Assembly: GCA_042408955.1 (NCBI GenBank)
Contig: JBHOQQ010000070.1
Location: 17,226-81,225, forward strand
DNA: 64,000 nt
Reading direction: 5' to 3'
Source: CALGSZ01 sp042408955
Lineage (GTDB): Bacteria; Chloroflexota; Chloroflexia; Thermomicrobiales; UBA6265
Made by a program: the position numbers and the translations under genes. This document shows positions 8,043 through 15,934 of this stretch, piece by piece; position 1 is the stretch's first letter, and each line of letters opens with the position of its first letter. Under the pieces are notes generated by a model, which searched no databases, had not been told where the DNA came from, and saw only the letters and a program-made list of their open reading frames with translations.

Positions 8043-9635
8043 ATGCGGCGCATCCGCTGGAAACTTCTCGCTTGGTGCATGGGAATCCTGGTGGCGACCG
8101 CCGGGCTGGCCACGCTGGCACCGGCTCGCGCCCATCAGGACGATGCAGCGTTCTCCTTGACCATCGGCACCGCGCTCTGCGATGCGGAGCCCACGTCCGG
8201 CCTAGCGAACGCTGCCTGCCGCGCCGCGCCCGGCATCACCGTGCGAGTCCTAGCGGAAGACGGAACAGCGCTCGGCGCCTGCGTCACTGGTGGCGCCGAC
8301 CCAGCGATGGCCCGGTGCACCGTGCCCGTCCCATACGATACCCGGCTGCTCATCTACGAAGATGAGACGACGGTGCCACCCGGCTACGGCCCGCGAGCCA
8401 ACCCGCTTTCAGCCGTCTCGCCAACGCGGGGCGTTTCCTCCAGCGAGACGCAAGATCTCCTCTTCGTCAACCTGCCCAGAACGGCGCCTGGAACTCTCCA
8501 GCAGGTACCGGTCATCGTCGCCGCTTATGCCTGTCCGAATCCGGCAGCAGCGCTTGATACCTGTGACGCCCTGTCCGGAGTGGCGATCACCGTCGAGATT
8601 GACGGCGTTGAAATGGACGGCAGCCCGCTGATCACCAGCCGGCAGGAGGATGGCAGCCAGGCTGCCATCTTCGTCGCTCCACCAGACGCCACGCTAACGC
8701 TAACGGAGAGCAGCGGCTTGCCGGATGGCCTGGTGCCGGAGGAAGAGTCCGCACCTCGCGTCGTTGACGTGGCAGATCTTGAGCGGCGCGCTTGCGACCG
8801 GCCCGTTCTGTGCGCTTTTGTCGCCCTGATCAATGTGCCGACCGACGGAACGACGCCAGCCGCCAGTCCAGAAGCGCCAATCACGCCAACAGCCAGCCCC
8901 ACACAGACGGGCACCGCGATGGCTGGTCCAGCGCCGCAGGCAATCGCCGTCCACGTCCATGCCGGGACGTGCGCCCGCCTGGCGAAGTCGCCGCGCTATG
9001 ACTTGCCCGATCTGGTGATCGCCGGGCCGCCCACCGAGGGCGCGGCTGAGGCAAGCCCGGCGATTGTCTCCGCTGGCGCGGTGGACCTGAGCCTCGACGA
9101 TCTCTTGGCGGCGCCGCACGCCATCAACCTGCATTTGCGGAGCTTGCCAGGCGAGATGATCGTTGCCTGCGGCGAAATTGGGGGCACGCGGCTGGCGGAT
9201 GGCTCCCTGGCGTTCGGCTTGCGGGAGATGCTCGGCTCCGGATACATGGGCGTAGCGCACCTCGTGCCGGATTCCAACGGCGACGAGCGCACCCACGTAA
9301 CGGTCTATCTCGCCGCGCATCTAGCAGAGGCAGCGCGCGGTGTTGCACCAGGCGATGGCACCGGCGGCCCGACAACCGCTGGTTCCACCGGGGAAGACAT
9401 CTTTGTACCGACGCATCAGTCTAATCCTGATCTGGCGGTGAATTTCCGGCCGGCGCCGAGCCTCGACACGGTTCCAGTCGCGATTTTGGATCCGGGGACG
9501 CTGATTCAGTTCCTAGGAGAGACGGTGACAGACGCGGACGGCTGGCGATGGTATCGCTTTCGGCTGGAAGATGGCCGGACCGGCTGGCTGCGAGAAGGGA
9601 CGTTCATACCACTTGAGGAGGGAGAGGGGACATGA
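8043..9635 (+). CDS. Secreted protein: shared H-x-GTC domain plus C-terminal SH3b
   Basis: A 530-residue exported protein. The signal peptide is RRIRWKLLAWCMGILVATAG ending at ARA. Residues about 35-265 hold paired-Cys beta-rich segments of unknown family, followed by a Thr/Pro/Ser linker (275-300). Residues about 300-430 carry VHVHAGTC, SLDDLLAAP, ACGEIGGTR, FGLREMLGSGYMGVA and VTVYL, and the same series recurs in the protein at 25210-25794. Residues about 465-525 form an SH3b domain (VNFRPAPS, GWRWYRFRL, GRTGWLREG). The stop overlaps the next start (ATGA). Probably an envelope protein; the function of the middle domain is unknown. Confidence 0.75.
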   Translation: MRRIRWKLLAWCMGILVATAGLATLAPARAHQDDAAFSLTIGTALCDAEPTSGLANAACRAAPGITVRVLAEDGTALGACVTGGADPAMARCTVPVPYDTRLLIYEDETTVPPGYGPRANPLSAVSPTRGVSSSETQDLLFVNLPRTAPGTLQQVPVIVAAYACPNPAAALDTCDALSGVAITVEIDGVEMDGSPLITSRQEDGSQAAIFVAPPDATLTLTESSGLPDGLVPEEESAPRVVDVADLERRACDRPVLCAFVALINVPTDGTTPAASPEAPITPTASPTQTGTAMAGPAPQAIAVHVHAGTCARLAKSPRYDLPDLVIAGPPTEGAAEASPAIVSAGAVDLSLDDLLAAPHAINLHLRSLPGEMIVACGEIGGTRLADGSLAFGLREMLGSGYMGVAHLVPDSNGDERTHVTVYLAAHLAEAARGVAPGDGTGGPTTAGSTGEDIFVPTHQSNPDLAVNFRPAPSLDTVPVAILDPGTLIQFLGETVTDADGWRWYRFRLEDGRTGWLREGTFIPLEEGEGT

Positions 9636-10177
9636 CGACCGGTGATGCGACTCCATCCACCTTGCCCACCTTCGTCCGGAAGCGACCGAACCGGCTGCTG
9701 CGCATCGGCTTTCGCGTGCCAGTCTATCTGTACTGGGGACCGATTGCAGAACTCCTGCGCTCGCGCTGTGTGCTCAAGCTGACGACCACCGGCCGGAAGA
9801 GTGGCCGGCCACGCACCACCTGCGTCAGCTTTATGCCCGATGGAGATCACTACATCGTGTTCTCCGGCTTCGGCGTGCGCTCGCACTGGTATCAGAACAT
9901 TCTGGCCAACCCGAAGGTGACGGTGCAGGTGGGCAGGAAGCGCTTTTCGGCCACGGCGCGGGTGGTGGAAGATCCGGCCCGGCGAAAGGAGCTGATGCTG
10001 CGGATGCGCGACCGCTCACAGCGCTGCGGCCCGCCAGTGTGGCTCCGGCCCGTGTTGCGGGCGATCCGAGCGTTTGACTACGACCAGGAGATCCGGCTGG
10101 CGGTGGAGAACGCGGAGATTTTGCCGGTTGTAGAGCTAGTTCCGAACAAGGCAGCTGATACCACGTCAACCCAGTGA
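9632..10177 (+). CDS. DDN-family deazaflavin (F420)-dependent nitroreductase-like protein
   Basis: A 181-residue split-barrel protein of the deazaflavin-dependent nitroreductase (DDN) family, which uses F420H2 to reduce quinones or nitro compounds. The family pattern is clear: LKLTTTGRKSGRPRTTCVSF (residues about 48-67), DGDHYIVFSGFG, then SHWYQNILANPKVTVQVG and FSATARVVEDPARR. The N-terminus has a hydrophobic stretch (VPVYLYWGPIAELL) suited to membrane association. Translationally coupled to the secreted SH3b gene by an ATGA overlap. Confidence 0.85.
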   Translation: MTTGDATPSTLPTFVRKRPNRLLRIGFRVPVYLYWGPIAELLRSRCVLKLTTTGRKSGRPRTTCVSFMPDGDHYIVFSGFGVRSHWYQNILANPKVTVQVGRKRFSATARVVEDPARRKELMLRMRDRSQRCGPPVWLRPVLRAIRAFDYDQEIRLAVENAEILPVVELVPNKAADTTSTQ

Positions 10178-10359
10178 ACCGAGCCGGCTACCGAGTAATG
10201 GCGTTCCGCATTACACCGGAGCGAAGCTGAGCGTCACGCTCATCGAGCCGCTGCTGGCGGAACGTCGCTTCCACCGGGTGCTCGCGGCCTGGACCACCAT
10301 GGCCTTTGATGGCGCCTCCACGCCCCTCGGGCGCTCGCATCTCTAGCCAGACTGGTGTC

Positions 10360-10719
10360 CTATGATGCCGCCCGCGTGAAGCGCTCGATCGCCTGGGAGA
10401 GCTCTACCAGGAGCTCTTCTTGGTCGGTATGGTTGTGATCGCAGGAGCCAAGGACGCAACCGCGGATGTGGTCGTCTAGCACCATCAACCCGACCGCTCG
10501 CGCCGCCGAGATGATGGCCGAAAGCTGCGTGAGCACGTCAATGCAAGACGCATCGCTTTCCACCATCCGCTGCACGCCGCGCACTTGCCCTTCCAGCCGG
10601 CGCAACCGGGTCAGAATCTGCTGCTTGTCCTTGGCATAGGAGGTCGACCGGCGCCGGGGCTCCCCGGCCGGCGACTCTTCAGTGGTAGCTGGCGCAACCG
10701 TCTGTTCCATACCTGGCAT
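10360..10719 (-). CDS. csoR: CsoR/RcnR-family metal-responsive repressor
   Basis: A 119-residue all-helical DUF156 repressor. The core reads KQQILTRLRRLEGQVRGVQR. The three copper(I) ligands of CsoR are present: Cys in DASCIDVLTQ, and His and Cys in LDDHIRGCV. This favours Cu(I) sensing over the Ni/Co RcnR type. The ribosome site AAGGGGG lies 4 bases before the ATG and inside a near-palindromic operator, so the protein probably represses its own translation start region. No copper ATPase or chaperone gene is adjacent in this window; the targets may be elsewhere. Confidence 0.88.
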   Translation of the reverse strand: MPGMEQTVAPATTEESPAGEPRRRSTSYAKDKQQILTRLRRLEGQVRGVQRMVESDASCIDVLTQLSAIISAARAVGLMVLDDHIRGCVLGSCDHNHTDQEELLVELSQAIERFTRAAS

Positions 10720-10720
10720 G

Positions 10721-10737
10721 ATACCCCCTTAGGGTAC
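10721..10737 (-). promoter_or_regulatory. Predicted CsoR operator overlapping the ribosome binding site
   Basis: ATACCCCCTTAGGGTAC contains the inverted arms TACCC and GGGTA around a short centre, matching the general ATACC...GGTAT shape of CsoR/CstR operators. It begins 2 bases upstream of the csoR start and includes its Shine-Dalgarno (CCCCCTT on plus, AAGGGGG on minus). Confidence 0.6.
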
Positions 10738-10913
10738 TGCGCGCAAGAGCACCCCGGCTCTTGTCTGGCAGCCCAGCCGCGATCGACCACCAGTCGTGCC
10801 GATCATGTCGCCGCCGCGTGGTTGTCCCAGCGAACGAGTTCAGCCACGAGCCGCGCGGAAAGGGATTATCCTTCCGCGCGACGAACACGGGAGTTGGCTG
10901 ACTGGAGCACGTC

Positions 10914-11555
10914 ATGACCCTGCCAAACACATCGACATTGCTTGTCTTTGTTTTCGCCGCGCTGGCGCTGCTGCTGATACCTGGACCAGCGGTGCTCTAC
11001 ATCGTCGCGCGTGGCGTCCAGCAGGGACGAGCAGCGGGAGTGGTGTCGGCGCTCGGCGTCGGCGCAGGGGGAGTGATGCACGTCCTGGCTGCTACAGCCG
11101 GTCTTTCGGCGCTGCTCCTCTCCTCGGCCCTCGCCTTCTCGGTCGTGAAATATCTTGGCGCGGCCTATTTACTGGTTCTCGGTATCCGCACGCTGCTCGG
11201 TGCCGGCAGCGCATCAGCACTGGCGGAGCCAGCGCCGGTGCGGCTGTGGCGAGTCTTCGCCCAAGGCGCCATCGTCAACGTGCTCAATCCCAAGGTGGCG
11301 CTGTTCTTCTTCGCCTTCCTGCCGCAATTTGTCGATCCATCCAGGGGAGATGTAACCAGCCAGTTGCTCTTCTTCGGCTGCCTGTATGTCACGCTCGGCA
11401 TCATGAGCGACAGTGCCTACGGATTGCTCGCCGGGACAGCCGGGCACTGGCTGAGGGCACGGCCACGGTTCCTGCGCCGGCAGCGCCTGGTCTCGGGCAG
11501 CATCTACATTGGCCTGGGGATGACAGCCGCGCTCACCGGCTCGCGCAAGCCCTGA
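10914..11555 (+). CDS. LysE/RhtB-family amino acid exporter
   Basis: A 213-residue inner-membrane protein with about six hydrophobic segments. The family signature is at the N-terminus: LLIPGPAVLYIVARGVQQGR followed by GVVSALGVGAGG. NVLNPKVALFFFAFLPQFVD in the middle is the second LysE hallmark. Members export amino acids such as homoserine, threonine or lysine, but specificity cannot be assigned. It stands alone; the neighbour on the right runs on the opposite strand with 9 bases between stops. Confidence 0.88.
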   Translation: MTLPNTSTLLVFVFAALALLLIPGPAVLYIVARGVQQGRAAGVVSALGVGAGGVMHVLAATAGLSALLLSSALAFSVVKYLGAAYLLVLGIRTLLGAGSASALAEPAPVRLWRVFAQGAIVNVLNPKVALFFFAFLPQFVDPSRGDVTSQLLFFGCLYVTLGIMSDSAYGLLAGTAGHWLRARPRFLRRQRLVSGSIYIGLGMTAALTGSRKP

Positions 11556-11564
11556 CTGCCCGGC

Positions 11565-12092
11565 TTAGGCGATCGTGCGGCGGGAGGTGATGACGCCGGT
11601 ATTCATGCCAACCAGGTTCAACCCGCCGAAGAAGCGCGCATGCTCGATCTTGACGCAGCGGTTCATCACCACATCCAGGCCAGCCTGCCTTGCCCGGCGC
11701 GCTGCCTCCTCGTTGACGATGCCCAATTGCATCCAGACCACCTTCGCGCCGATTGCAATCGCCTCCTCGACGATCGGCGGCACGTCCTCCGCCCGCCGGA
11801 AGATGTCCACAATCTCCACAGGCCGCGGGATATCCCGCAGCGAGGCATAGACCGGCTGGCCGAGGATCGTCTTGCCAGCCAGGCGGGGATTGACCGGGAT
11901 GATGTCGTAGCCCCACGACTGCATATAGATCGCCGCGAAGTGGCTGGGCCGGTAGGGATCATCAGACAACCCGACCATCGCGATCGTCTTGTAGGTCGTC
12001 AAGATCCGCAGCCGCTCGTAGGCGCCCGCCGTGGCAACCGGCGCCTCCGCCAGCCATGGCACGGCACAGCTTTCCACCTGCATCTCCGTCAC
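11565..12092 (-). CDS. CoA-binding (YccU-like) protein
   Basis: A 175-residue Rossmann-fold CoA-binding domain protein. Visible are TIAMVGLSDDPYRPSHFA (nucleotide-binding loop), GYDIIPVNPRLAGKTILGQPVYASL, DIFRRAEDVPPIVEEAI and VMNRCVKIEHARF, which closely follow the YccU pattern. The exact role of this family is not established. It lies 31 bases downstream of the O-acetylhomoserine sulfhydrylase gene in the same direction, so the two probably form an operon. Confidence 0.85.
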   Translation of the reverse strand: MTEMQVESCAVPWLAEAPVATAGAYERLRILTTYKTIAMVGLSDDPYRPSHFAAIYMQSWGYDIIPVNPRLAGKTILGQPVYASLRDIPRPVEIVDIFRRAEDVPPIVEEAIAIGAKVVWMQLGIVNEEAARRARQAGLDVVMNRCVKIEHARFFGGLNLVGMNTGVITSRRTIA

Positions 12093-12123
12093 CGTTGCGC
12101 CCTCCTCTCAAGCTGACGGCAGG

Positions 12124-13500
12124 TTACGCCCGCGCAGCCGCGACGCTAGCGCCGACCGCCCGCCGCAGCGCGCGATCCAAATCCCAGCAAATATCGTCAA
12201 CATCCTCAAGCCCGACCGAGATGCGGACAAGATCCGGGCTGACGCCAGCGGCAAGCTGTTGCTCTTCCGTCAATTGCTGGTGCGTCGTGCTGGCAGGGTG
12301 TATGATCAGCGTCTTAGCGTCTCCGACGTTGGCCAGATGCGAGATTAGCCGCAACTCCTCGATGAACCGGGCTCCCGTCTCCTTCCCGCCCTTGACGCCG
12401 AAAGTAAAGATTGCGCCCGCGCCTTTCGGGAGATACTTCTGCGCTAATGCATGGTACGGGCTGTCTGGCAACCCTGGATAACTGACCCACGAGACGCACG
12501 GGTGGTCAGCCAGAAAACGGGCAACCTGCTCCGCATTACGAACATGCCGTTCCATTCGCACGTGGAGCGTTTCCAGCCCTTGCAGGAAGAGGAAGGCGTT
12601 GAACGGGCTGAGGCATGGTCCGAGATCGCGGAGATTCTCACAGCGCGCCTTCATCAGGTAGCCGTACTCGCCAAACGTCTCGCGGAAGCGGATGCCGTGA
12701 TAGCCGGGCGATGGCTCGGTCATCCCTGGAAACTTGCCGTTGTCCCAGGGGAACCGGCCAGATTCGACGATGATGCCGCCGATCGAGGTGCCGTGGCCGC
12801 CGATGAACTTCGTCGCCGAGTGCACGACGATATCCGCGCCCCACTCGATCGGGCGGCAGAGGTACGGCGTGGCGAAGGTGTTGTCCACGATCAGGGGCAC
12901 GCCCGCCTCATGCGCGATCTCTGCGACCGCCTCGATATCGAGCACGTCCATCCGCGGATTGCCGATAGTTTCTCCGTAAACCGCCCGAGTTTTCGGGGTG
13001 ATCGCCCTGCGGAAGTTTTCCGGATCCGATGGATCGACGAAGACGACATCCACGCCCCAGCGGCGCAGCGTGATATCGAACTGGGTGTAGGTGCCTCCGT
13101 ACAACGCGGACGAGGAGACAAGCTGGTCGCCTGGACCGAGGATAGTGGCGATGGCGATGAACTGGGCGGCCTGTCCCGACGCCGTTGCCAGGCCGCCGAT
13201 GCCGCCCTCCAGCGCGGCGACGCGCTCCTCGAAGGCAGCGGTCGTCGGGTTCATGATCCGGGTGTAGATATTGCCGAAGGTTTGCAGCGCGAAGAGTTCG
13301 GCGGCGTGGTCGGTATCCTCGAAAACGTATGACGTCGTCTGATAGATCGGCATGGCGCGCGCGCCGGTCGTCGGATCCGGCCGCTGTCCAGCATGGACGG
13401 CGAGGGTGCCGAAGCCGAAGACGTGATCGTCCTCTGTCTCCGATTCGACGTACCCATCGAGGCCATTCGGCTTCACTGGGTAAGCACTGGCATCGCTCAC
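12124..13500 (-). CDS. metY: O-acetylhomoserine sulfhydrylase (PLP-dependent)
   Basis: A 458-residue Cys/Met metabolism PLP enzyme. GTG start with a strong GGAGGTGA site 6 bases upstream. Landmarks are FGTLAVHAGQRPDPTTGAR (N-terminus), SALYGGTYTQFD, DNTFATPYLCRPIEWGADIV and HSATKFIGGHGT, whose Lys binds PLP. The insertion around the GRFPWDNGKFP region and the overall length fit O-acetylhomoserine aminocarboxypropyltransferase rather than the shorter cystathionine enzymes. It makes homocysteine from O-acetylhomoserine and sulfide. No SAM riboswitch was recognised upstream, where a G/C-rich repeat block lies. Confidence 0.9.
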   Translation of the reverse strand: MSDASAYPVKPNGLDGYVESETEDDHVFGFGTLAVHAGQRPDPTTGARAMPIYQTTSYVFEDTDHAAELFALQTFGNIYTRIMNPTTAAFEERVAALEGGIGGLATASGQAAQFIAIATILGPGDQLVSSSALYGGTYTQFDITLRRWGVDVVFVDPSDPENFRRAITPKTRAVYGETIGNPRMDVLDIEAVAEIAHEAGVPLIVDNTFATPYLCRPIEWGADIVVHSATKFIGGHGTSIGGIIVESGRFPWDNGKFPGMTEPSPGYHGIRFRETFGEYGYLMKARCENLRDLGPCLSPFNAFLFLQGLETLHVRMERHVRNAEQVARFLADHPCVSWVSYPGLPDSPYHALAQKYLPKGAGAIFTFGVKGGKETGARFIEELRLISHLANVGDAKTLIIHPASTTHQQLTEEQQLAAGVSPDLVRISVGLEDVDDICWDLDRALRRAVGASVAAARA

Positions 13501-13527
13501 TTGTCATCACCTCCACAACCGCCGTCA

Positions 13528-13720
13528 ACCATCAGGGGCTAGCCGGTAGCCGGTAGGAGTGGACGCGAATCATGGCGCCCCGACAACCCCTGACGGCTGA
13601 TTGCCAACGGCCGGAAACTCGAAGCTCGTCGCTCGAAGCTCGTAGCTCACCGCTTCCCTGCCCCCCGACTCCTGACCCCCGACCCCTCCCTAGCCCCCAG
13701 CCCCTAACCCCTAGCCCCTA
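13528..13720 (-). repeat. Second copy of the composite G-rich intergenic repeat (reverse orientation)
   Basis: Read on the minus strand this shows the module order of the 3690-3966 block: a GGGGCTAGGGGTTAGGGG-type array (13657-13720 on plus as C tracts), GAGCTTCGAG-type units (about 13618-13645), ATCAGCCGTCAG (about 13588-13600) and a GGGGCGC...GCGTCC hairpin (about 13561-13581). The TAG stop of the OsmC gene forms the first bases of the G array, so the repeat abuts the gene exactly. It occupies most of the metY upstream region. Confidence 0.7.
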
Positions 13721-14263
13721 GATTTGGCCAGCCTGCGCAGCCACAAACGATAGCTCCATAACCGGCGATTGTCGCAGCGTCGAGGCTACCACGCAGTAGC
13801 GTTCGGCCCGCTGCTTGAGCCGCTCGAGCCGGTCCGGCGGAGCATCGGCCACGATGCGGATCTCTGTCCGGATCCGCTGGAATCCTACCGGCACCTCCGG
13901 GTCAATCCCCATCGTGCCACGGAAGTCCATATCGCCGTGGACAGTTACCTCCACCTGCTCAAGCCTGATGCCCATTGCCGCGGCGACCATCCGCAGCGTG
14001 ATTTCTTGGCAGGCTGCCAGTGAGGCCAGCAGCAAATCGCCTGAGCAGGGCACGTCGCCCAGCCCGCCAGCGTACGGGTGGGCACCGACATCCCAGCTTA
14101 CGCCGCCACTCGCTTCGGTGGTGATTCTGGCGCGTGTGGGATCGTCGCCGGGCGTTGTGCTGCACACCGTGATCGTCAATTGCGCCGACTCGGGCTCGCG
14201 CTGGTAGCGCTCTTTGAGCGGAGCCTGCCGCTCCCGCAACGTCTGCGTTTGCGTTACCGTCAC
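13718..14263 (-). CDS. OsmC-family peroxiredoxin-like protein
   Basis: A 181-residue OsmC/Ohr-type protein. I start it at GTG 14263 (AGAGGAG 8 bases upstream); the longer frame to 14323 would run into the thioredoxin gene. Family features are GDVPCSGDLLLASLAACQEITLR, whose Cys residues correspond to the two redox positions, followed by the EVTVHGDMDFRG strand and ERYCVVASTLRQSP near the end. Such proteins reduce organic peroxides or bind small thiol-reactive lipids. Last gene of the DUF4395-thioredoxin-OsmC operon, 22 bases after the thioredoxin stop. Confidence 0.85.
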   Translation of the reverse strand: MTVTQTQTLRERQAPLKERYQREPESAQLTITVCSTTPGDDPTRARITTEASGGVSWDVGAHPYAGGLGDVPCSGDLLLASLAACQEITLRMVAAAMGIRLEQVEVTVHGDMDFRGTMGIDPEVPVGFQRIRTEIRIVADAPPDRLERLKQRAERYCVVASTLRQSPVMELSFVAAQAGQI

Positions 14264-14285
14264 CGGTCCATCTCCTCTGGCCCGC

Positions 14286-14684
14286 CTAGGCCGCGTTGAC
14301 GATTTGCTCCCGAAGACGGTCACGGTCTGTCAGACCGCCATTGATGGCGACGATCCGGCCATCAGGCGCGGCGATCACCGTCGTCGGAACCACCAGCACA
14401 CCGAACTGCCGCGCTAGGTCGGGAGCCACCGTCGCGTCGAGGTGCTCGATCTGAATCCGGCCATTCATCTCGGCCACCACCTGCTCAAGGATACGCTTTT
14501 GCACCGCGCAGGCGCTGCAGCCAGGACCGGAGAACGCGAGGATGCGCGGTAGCGGCGCAGTTGCCGGAAGATGAGTGAGGCGCCGCACGCGCTGATAGTG
14601 CCATTGAACAAGAGCACGGATGAGGGTTCCAGCCAGGGCGATACTCCCCAGGAGAAGGAAGGTAAGGAGAAGGCGGTCACTCAC
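14286..14684 (-). CDS. Membrane-anchored thioredoxin-family protein
   Basis: A 132-residue protein with an N-terminal membrane helix (LLLTFLLLGSIALAGTLIRAL) and a thioredoxin fold. ILAFSGPGCSACAVQKRILE carries the CSAC redox pair (about residues 55-58), and VLVVPTTVIAAPDGR holds the cis-Pro loop. The start overlaps the stop of the DUF4395 gene (ATGA), so the two are translationally coupled. The helix anchors the redox domain in the membrane beside its DUF4395 partner. It probably transfers electrons to or from the downstream OsmC protein; that is an inference from context. Confidence 0.82.
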   Translation of the reverse strand: MSDRLLLTFLLLGSIALAGTLIRALVQWHYQRVRRLTHLPATAPLPRILAFSGPGCSACAVQKRILEQVVAEMNGRIQIEHLDATVAPDLARQFGVLVVPTTVIAAPDGRIVAINGGLTDRDRLREQIVNAA

Positions 14685-15148
14685 GCCTGGCTCCTCCTAC
14701 CGAGTCCCAGCCGGTGGAGTTGGTAGAAAAGGAAGCAGCCGGCGCAGAAGCCGAAAAGAAGGTTGATCAGCGCCAGCGCGGCGACGATCCAGGCCAGCAC
14801 CCAGCCCAGGGTAGTGATCTCAGCAAAGAGCGCGCCGGCTGCCAAGATCAGCACGGTCGCGCCAAGCGCTTGGGCAAAGCGGTGAGGCGCAGGATCGTCC
14901 GGGCGCGGCTTGGCTGGGATAAGACCCGCCGCCCGCACGACGTAACGATAGAACAACTGAAAAGGCCCATAGCCCGGCAGCGCCGCGCCAATAGCCAGGG
15001 ACACGCCCGCCACGAGGATCAGCCAGGCGCCCGCCGCGTTGCCGAGCACGAACGCGAGCGTCACGAACGCGATGATCAGCGCTTGATTCGTTCGCAGCCC
15101 GTTGACGTCCACGCGTGGCGTATCTGCTTGCATCGTTGTTGCTGTCAT
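14681..15148 (-). CDS. DUF4395 membrane protein
   Basis: A 155-residue DUF4395 protein with about four membrane segments. VDVNGLRTNQALIIAFVTLA at the N-terminus and LLFGFCAGCFLFYQLHRLG at the C-terminus are typical; the FCAGC Cys pair at the membrane surface is the likely redox site. The family has no established function but is repeatedly found with thioredoxins and sulfur-transfer proteins. First gene of a three-gene operon with a GCAGGAGTGAG ribosome site. Confidence 0.82.
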   Translation of the reverse strand: MTATTMQADTPRVDVNGLRTNQALIIAFVTLAFVLGNAAGAWLILVAGVSLAIGAALPGYGPFQLFYRYVVRAAGLIPAKPRPDDPAPHRFAQALGATVLILAAGALFAEITTLGWVLAWIVAALALINLLFGFCAGCFLFYQLHRLGLGRRSQA

Positions 15149-15194
15149 GGCTCACTCCTGCCTGGCAAAAGTGGAGTTCTTGACCATTAACTGC

Positions 15195-15223
15195 ATTATG
15201 CGCGTACTGGCAGGATGATGCAA
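15195..15223 (-). promoter_or_regulatory. Candidate promoter of the DUF4395-thioredoxin-OsmC operon
   Basis: On the minus strand TTGCAT, 17 bases, CATAAT, about 46 bases upstream of the DUF4395 start. The -10 matches consensus at five of six bases, the -35 at three. Confidence 0.35.
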
Positions 15224-15304
15224 GCAGGCAGCAGCGAGGAGGGCAGATGAGGCCGCGGCGAAACGCTGCCTATTGCGGCCTGCGAGCGCTTCCCGTGGTG
15301 CTCG

Positions 15305-15574
15305 TCAGAGGCGGGCAAATCCCTGGTGACCAACCACGGGGCCAGGCCAGGATTCGACATGATCGACGCGGGCCGACGGGGGGCCATGCCGGCACCATCG
15401 GAGAAATTCGTCGATTGCCCGTGGCTCCCCTTCGACCTCGATGAAGACCGTGCCATCTGGCTCGTTGCGGGCAAAGCCGGTCAGGCCGAGGCGAAGCGCC
15501 TCCCGGCGAGCGGCTTGCCGGAAATTCACGCCTTGGACAAGCCCGTGAACACGGATATTCAAATGCGCTGTCAC
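15305..15574 (-). CDS. acyP: Acylphosphatase
   Basis: An 89-residue acylphosphatase, the usual size. HGLVQGVNFRQAARREAL holds the phosphate-binding loop and catalytic Arg, and TGFARNEPDGTVFIEVEGE holds the catalytic Asn. It hydrolyses acyl phosphates such as carbamoyl phosphate and 1,3-bisphosphoglycerate. The start is GTG 15574 with GGGAGG four bases upstream; the longer frame to 15613 overlaps the cupin gene in another frame. The cupin stop overlaps this start (GTGA), indicating one operon. Confidence 0.9.
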   Translation of the reverse strand: MTAHLNIRVHGLVQGVNFRQAARREALRLGLTGFARNEPDGTVFIEVEGEPRAIDEFLRWCRHGPPSARVDHVESWPGPVVGHQGFARL

Positions 15575-15894
15575 CTGACCTCCCGCCGTTGCTCGCTCCA
15601 GAAAAAGACACATCCGTTCGGTCCGACCAACGCCGCATGCTCGATGCCGCCTGGAATGATCAGCTTATCTCCTGGCAAACACCGGTAGACCGCGCCGCCC
15701 ACCTTGACCTCCATGCTGCCCCGGAGAAAGACCAGCAGCTTGGCTTCCGGGTGGTGATGTGGCGGGTAGACGGTGCCAGGCGGGTCGTGAATGAGCAGGG
15801 GCGCCCATCCCTCTCGCTCCACGGTGGCGTGCACGGACACCTCATCGAGGTTGGTAAACGCTTGGGGCTCATAGCGCACGAGCGTCATTCTCAT
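15571..15894 (-). CDS. Small cupin domain protein
   Basis: About 107 residues, one cupin barrel: HDPPGTVYPPHHHPEAKLLV contains the three-His metal motif and Glu, and LPGDKLIIPGGIEHAALVG gives motif 2. A long open frame continues to 16455, but it lies opposite the photolyase gene and codes for nothing recognisable there, so the gene starts at one of three nearby ATGs (15897, 15894 or 15888) behind GAGGG. Substrate unknown. Followed by acylphosphatase with overlapping codons. Confidence 0.78.
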   Translation of the reverse strand: MRMTLVRYEPQAFTNLDEVSVHATVEREGWAPLLIHDPPGTVYPPHHHPEAKLLVFLRGSMEVKVGGAVYRCLPGDKLIIPGGIEHAALVGPNGCVFFWSEQRREVR

Positions 15895-15934
15895 CATTCC
15901 CTCGCCACTTCCAGGAGTCACGCCAGACAAACTG

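Noticed and set aside
10178..10345. Open frame ending in LAAWTTMAFDGASTPLGRSHL after the DDN gene
   Set aside because: Reads like protein for about 45 codons, but no start codon with a ribosome site and no family match; possibly a gene remnant.
12451..13332. 293-codon open frame on the plus strand
   Set aside because: Antisense to metY, no family features.
13501..13717. SAM riboswitch before metY
   Set aside because: Region consists of the repeat block; no SAM-type helices recognised.
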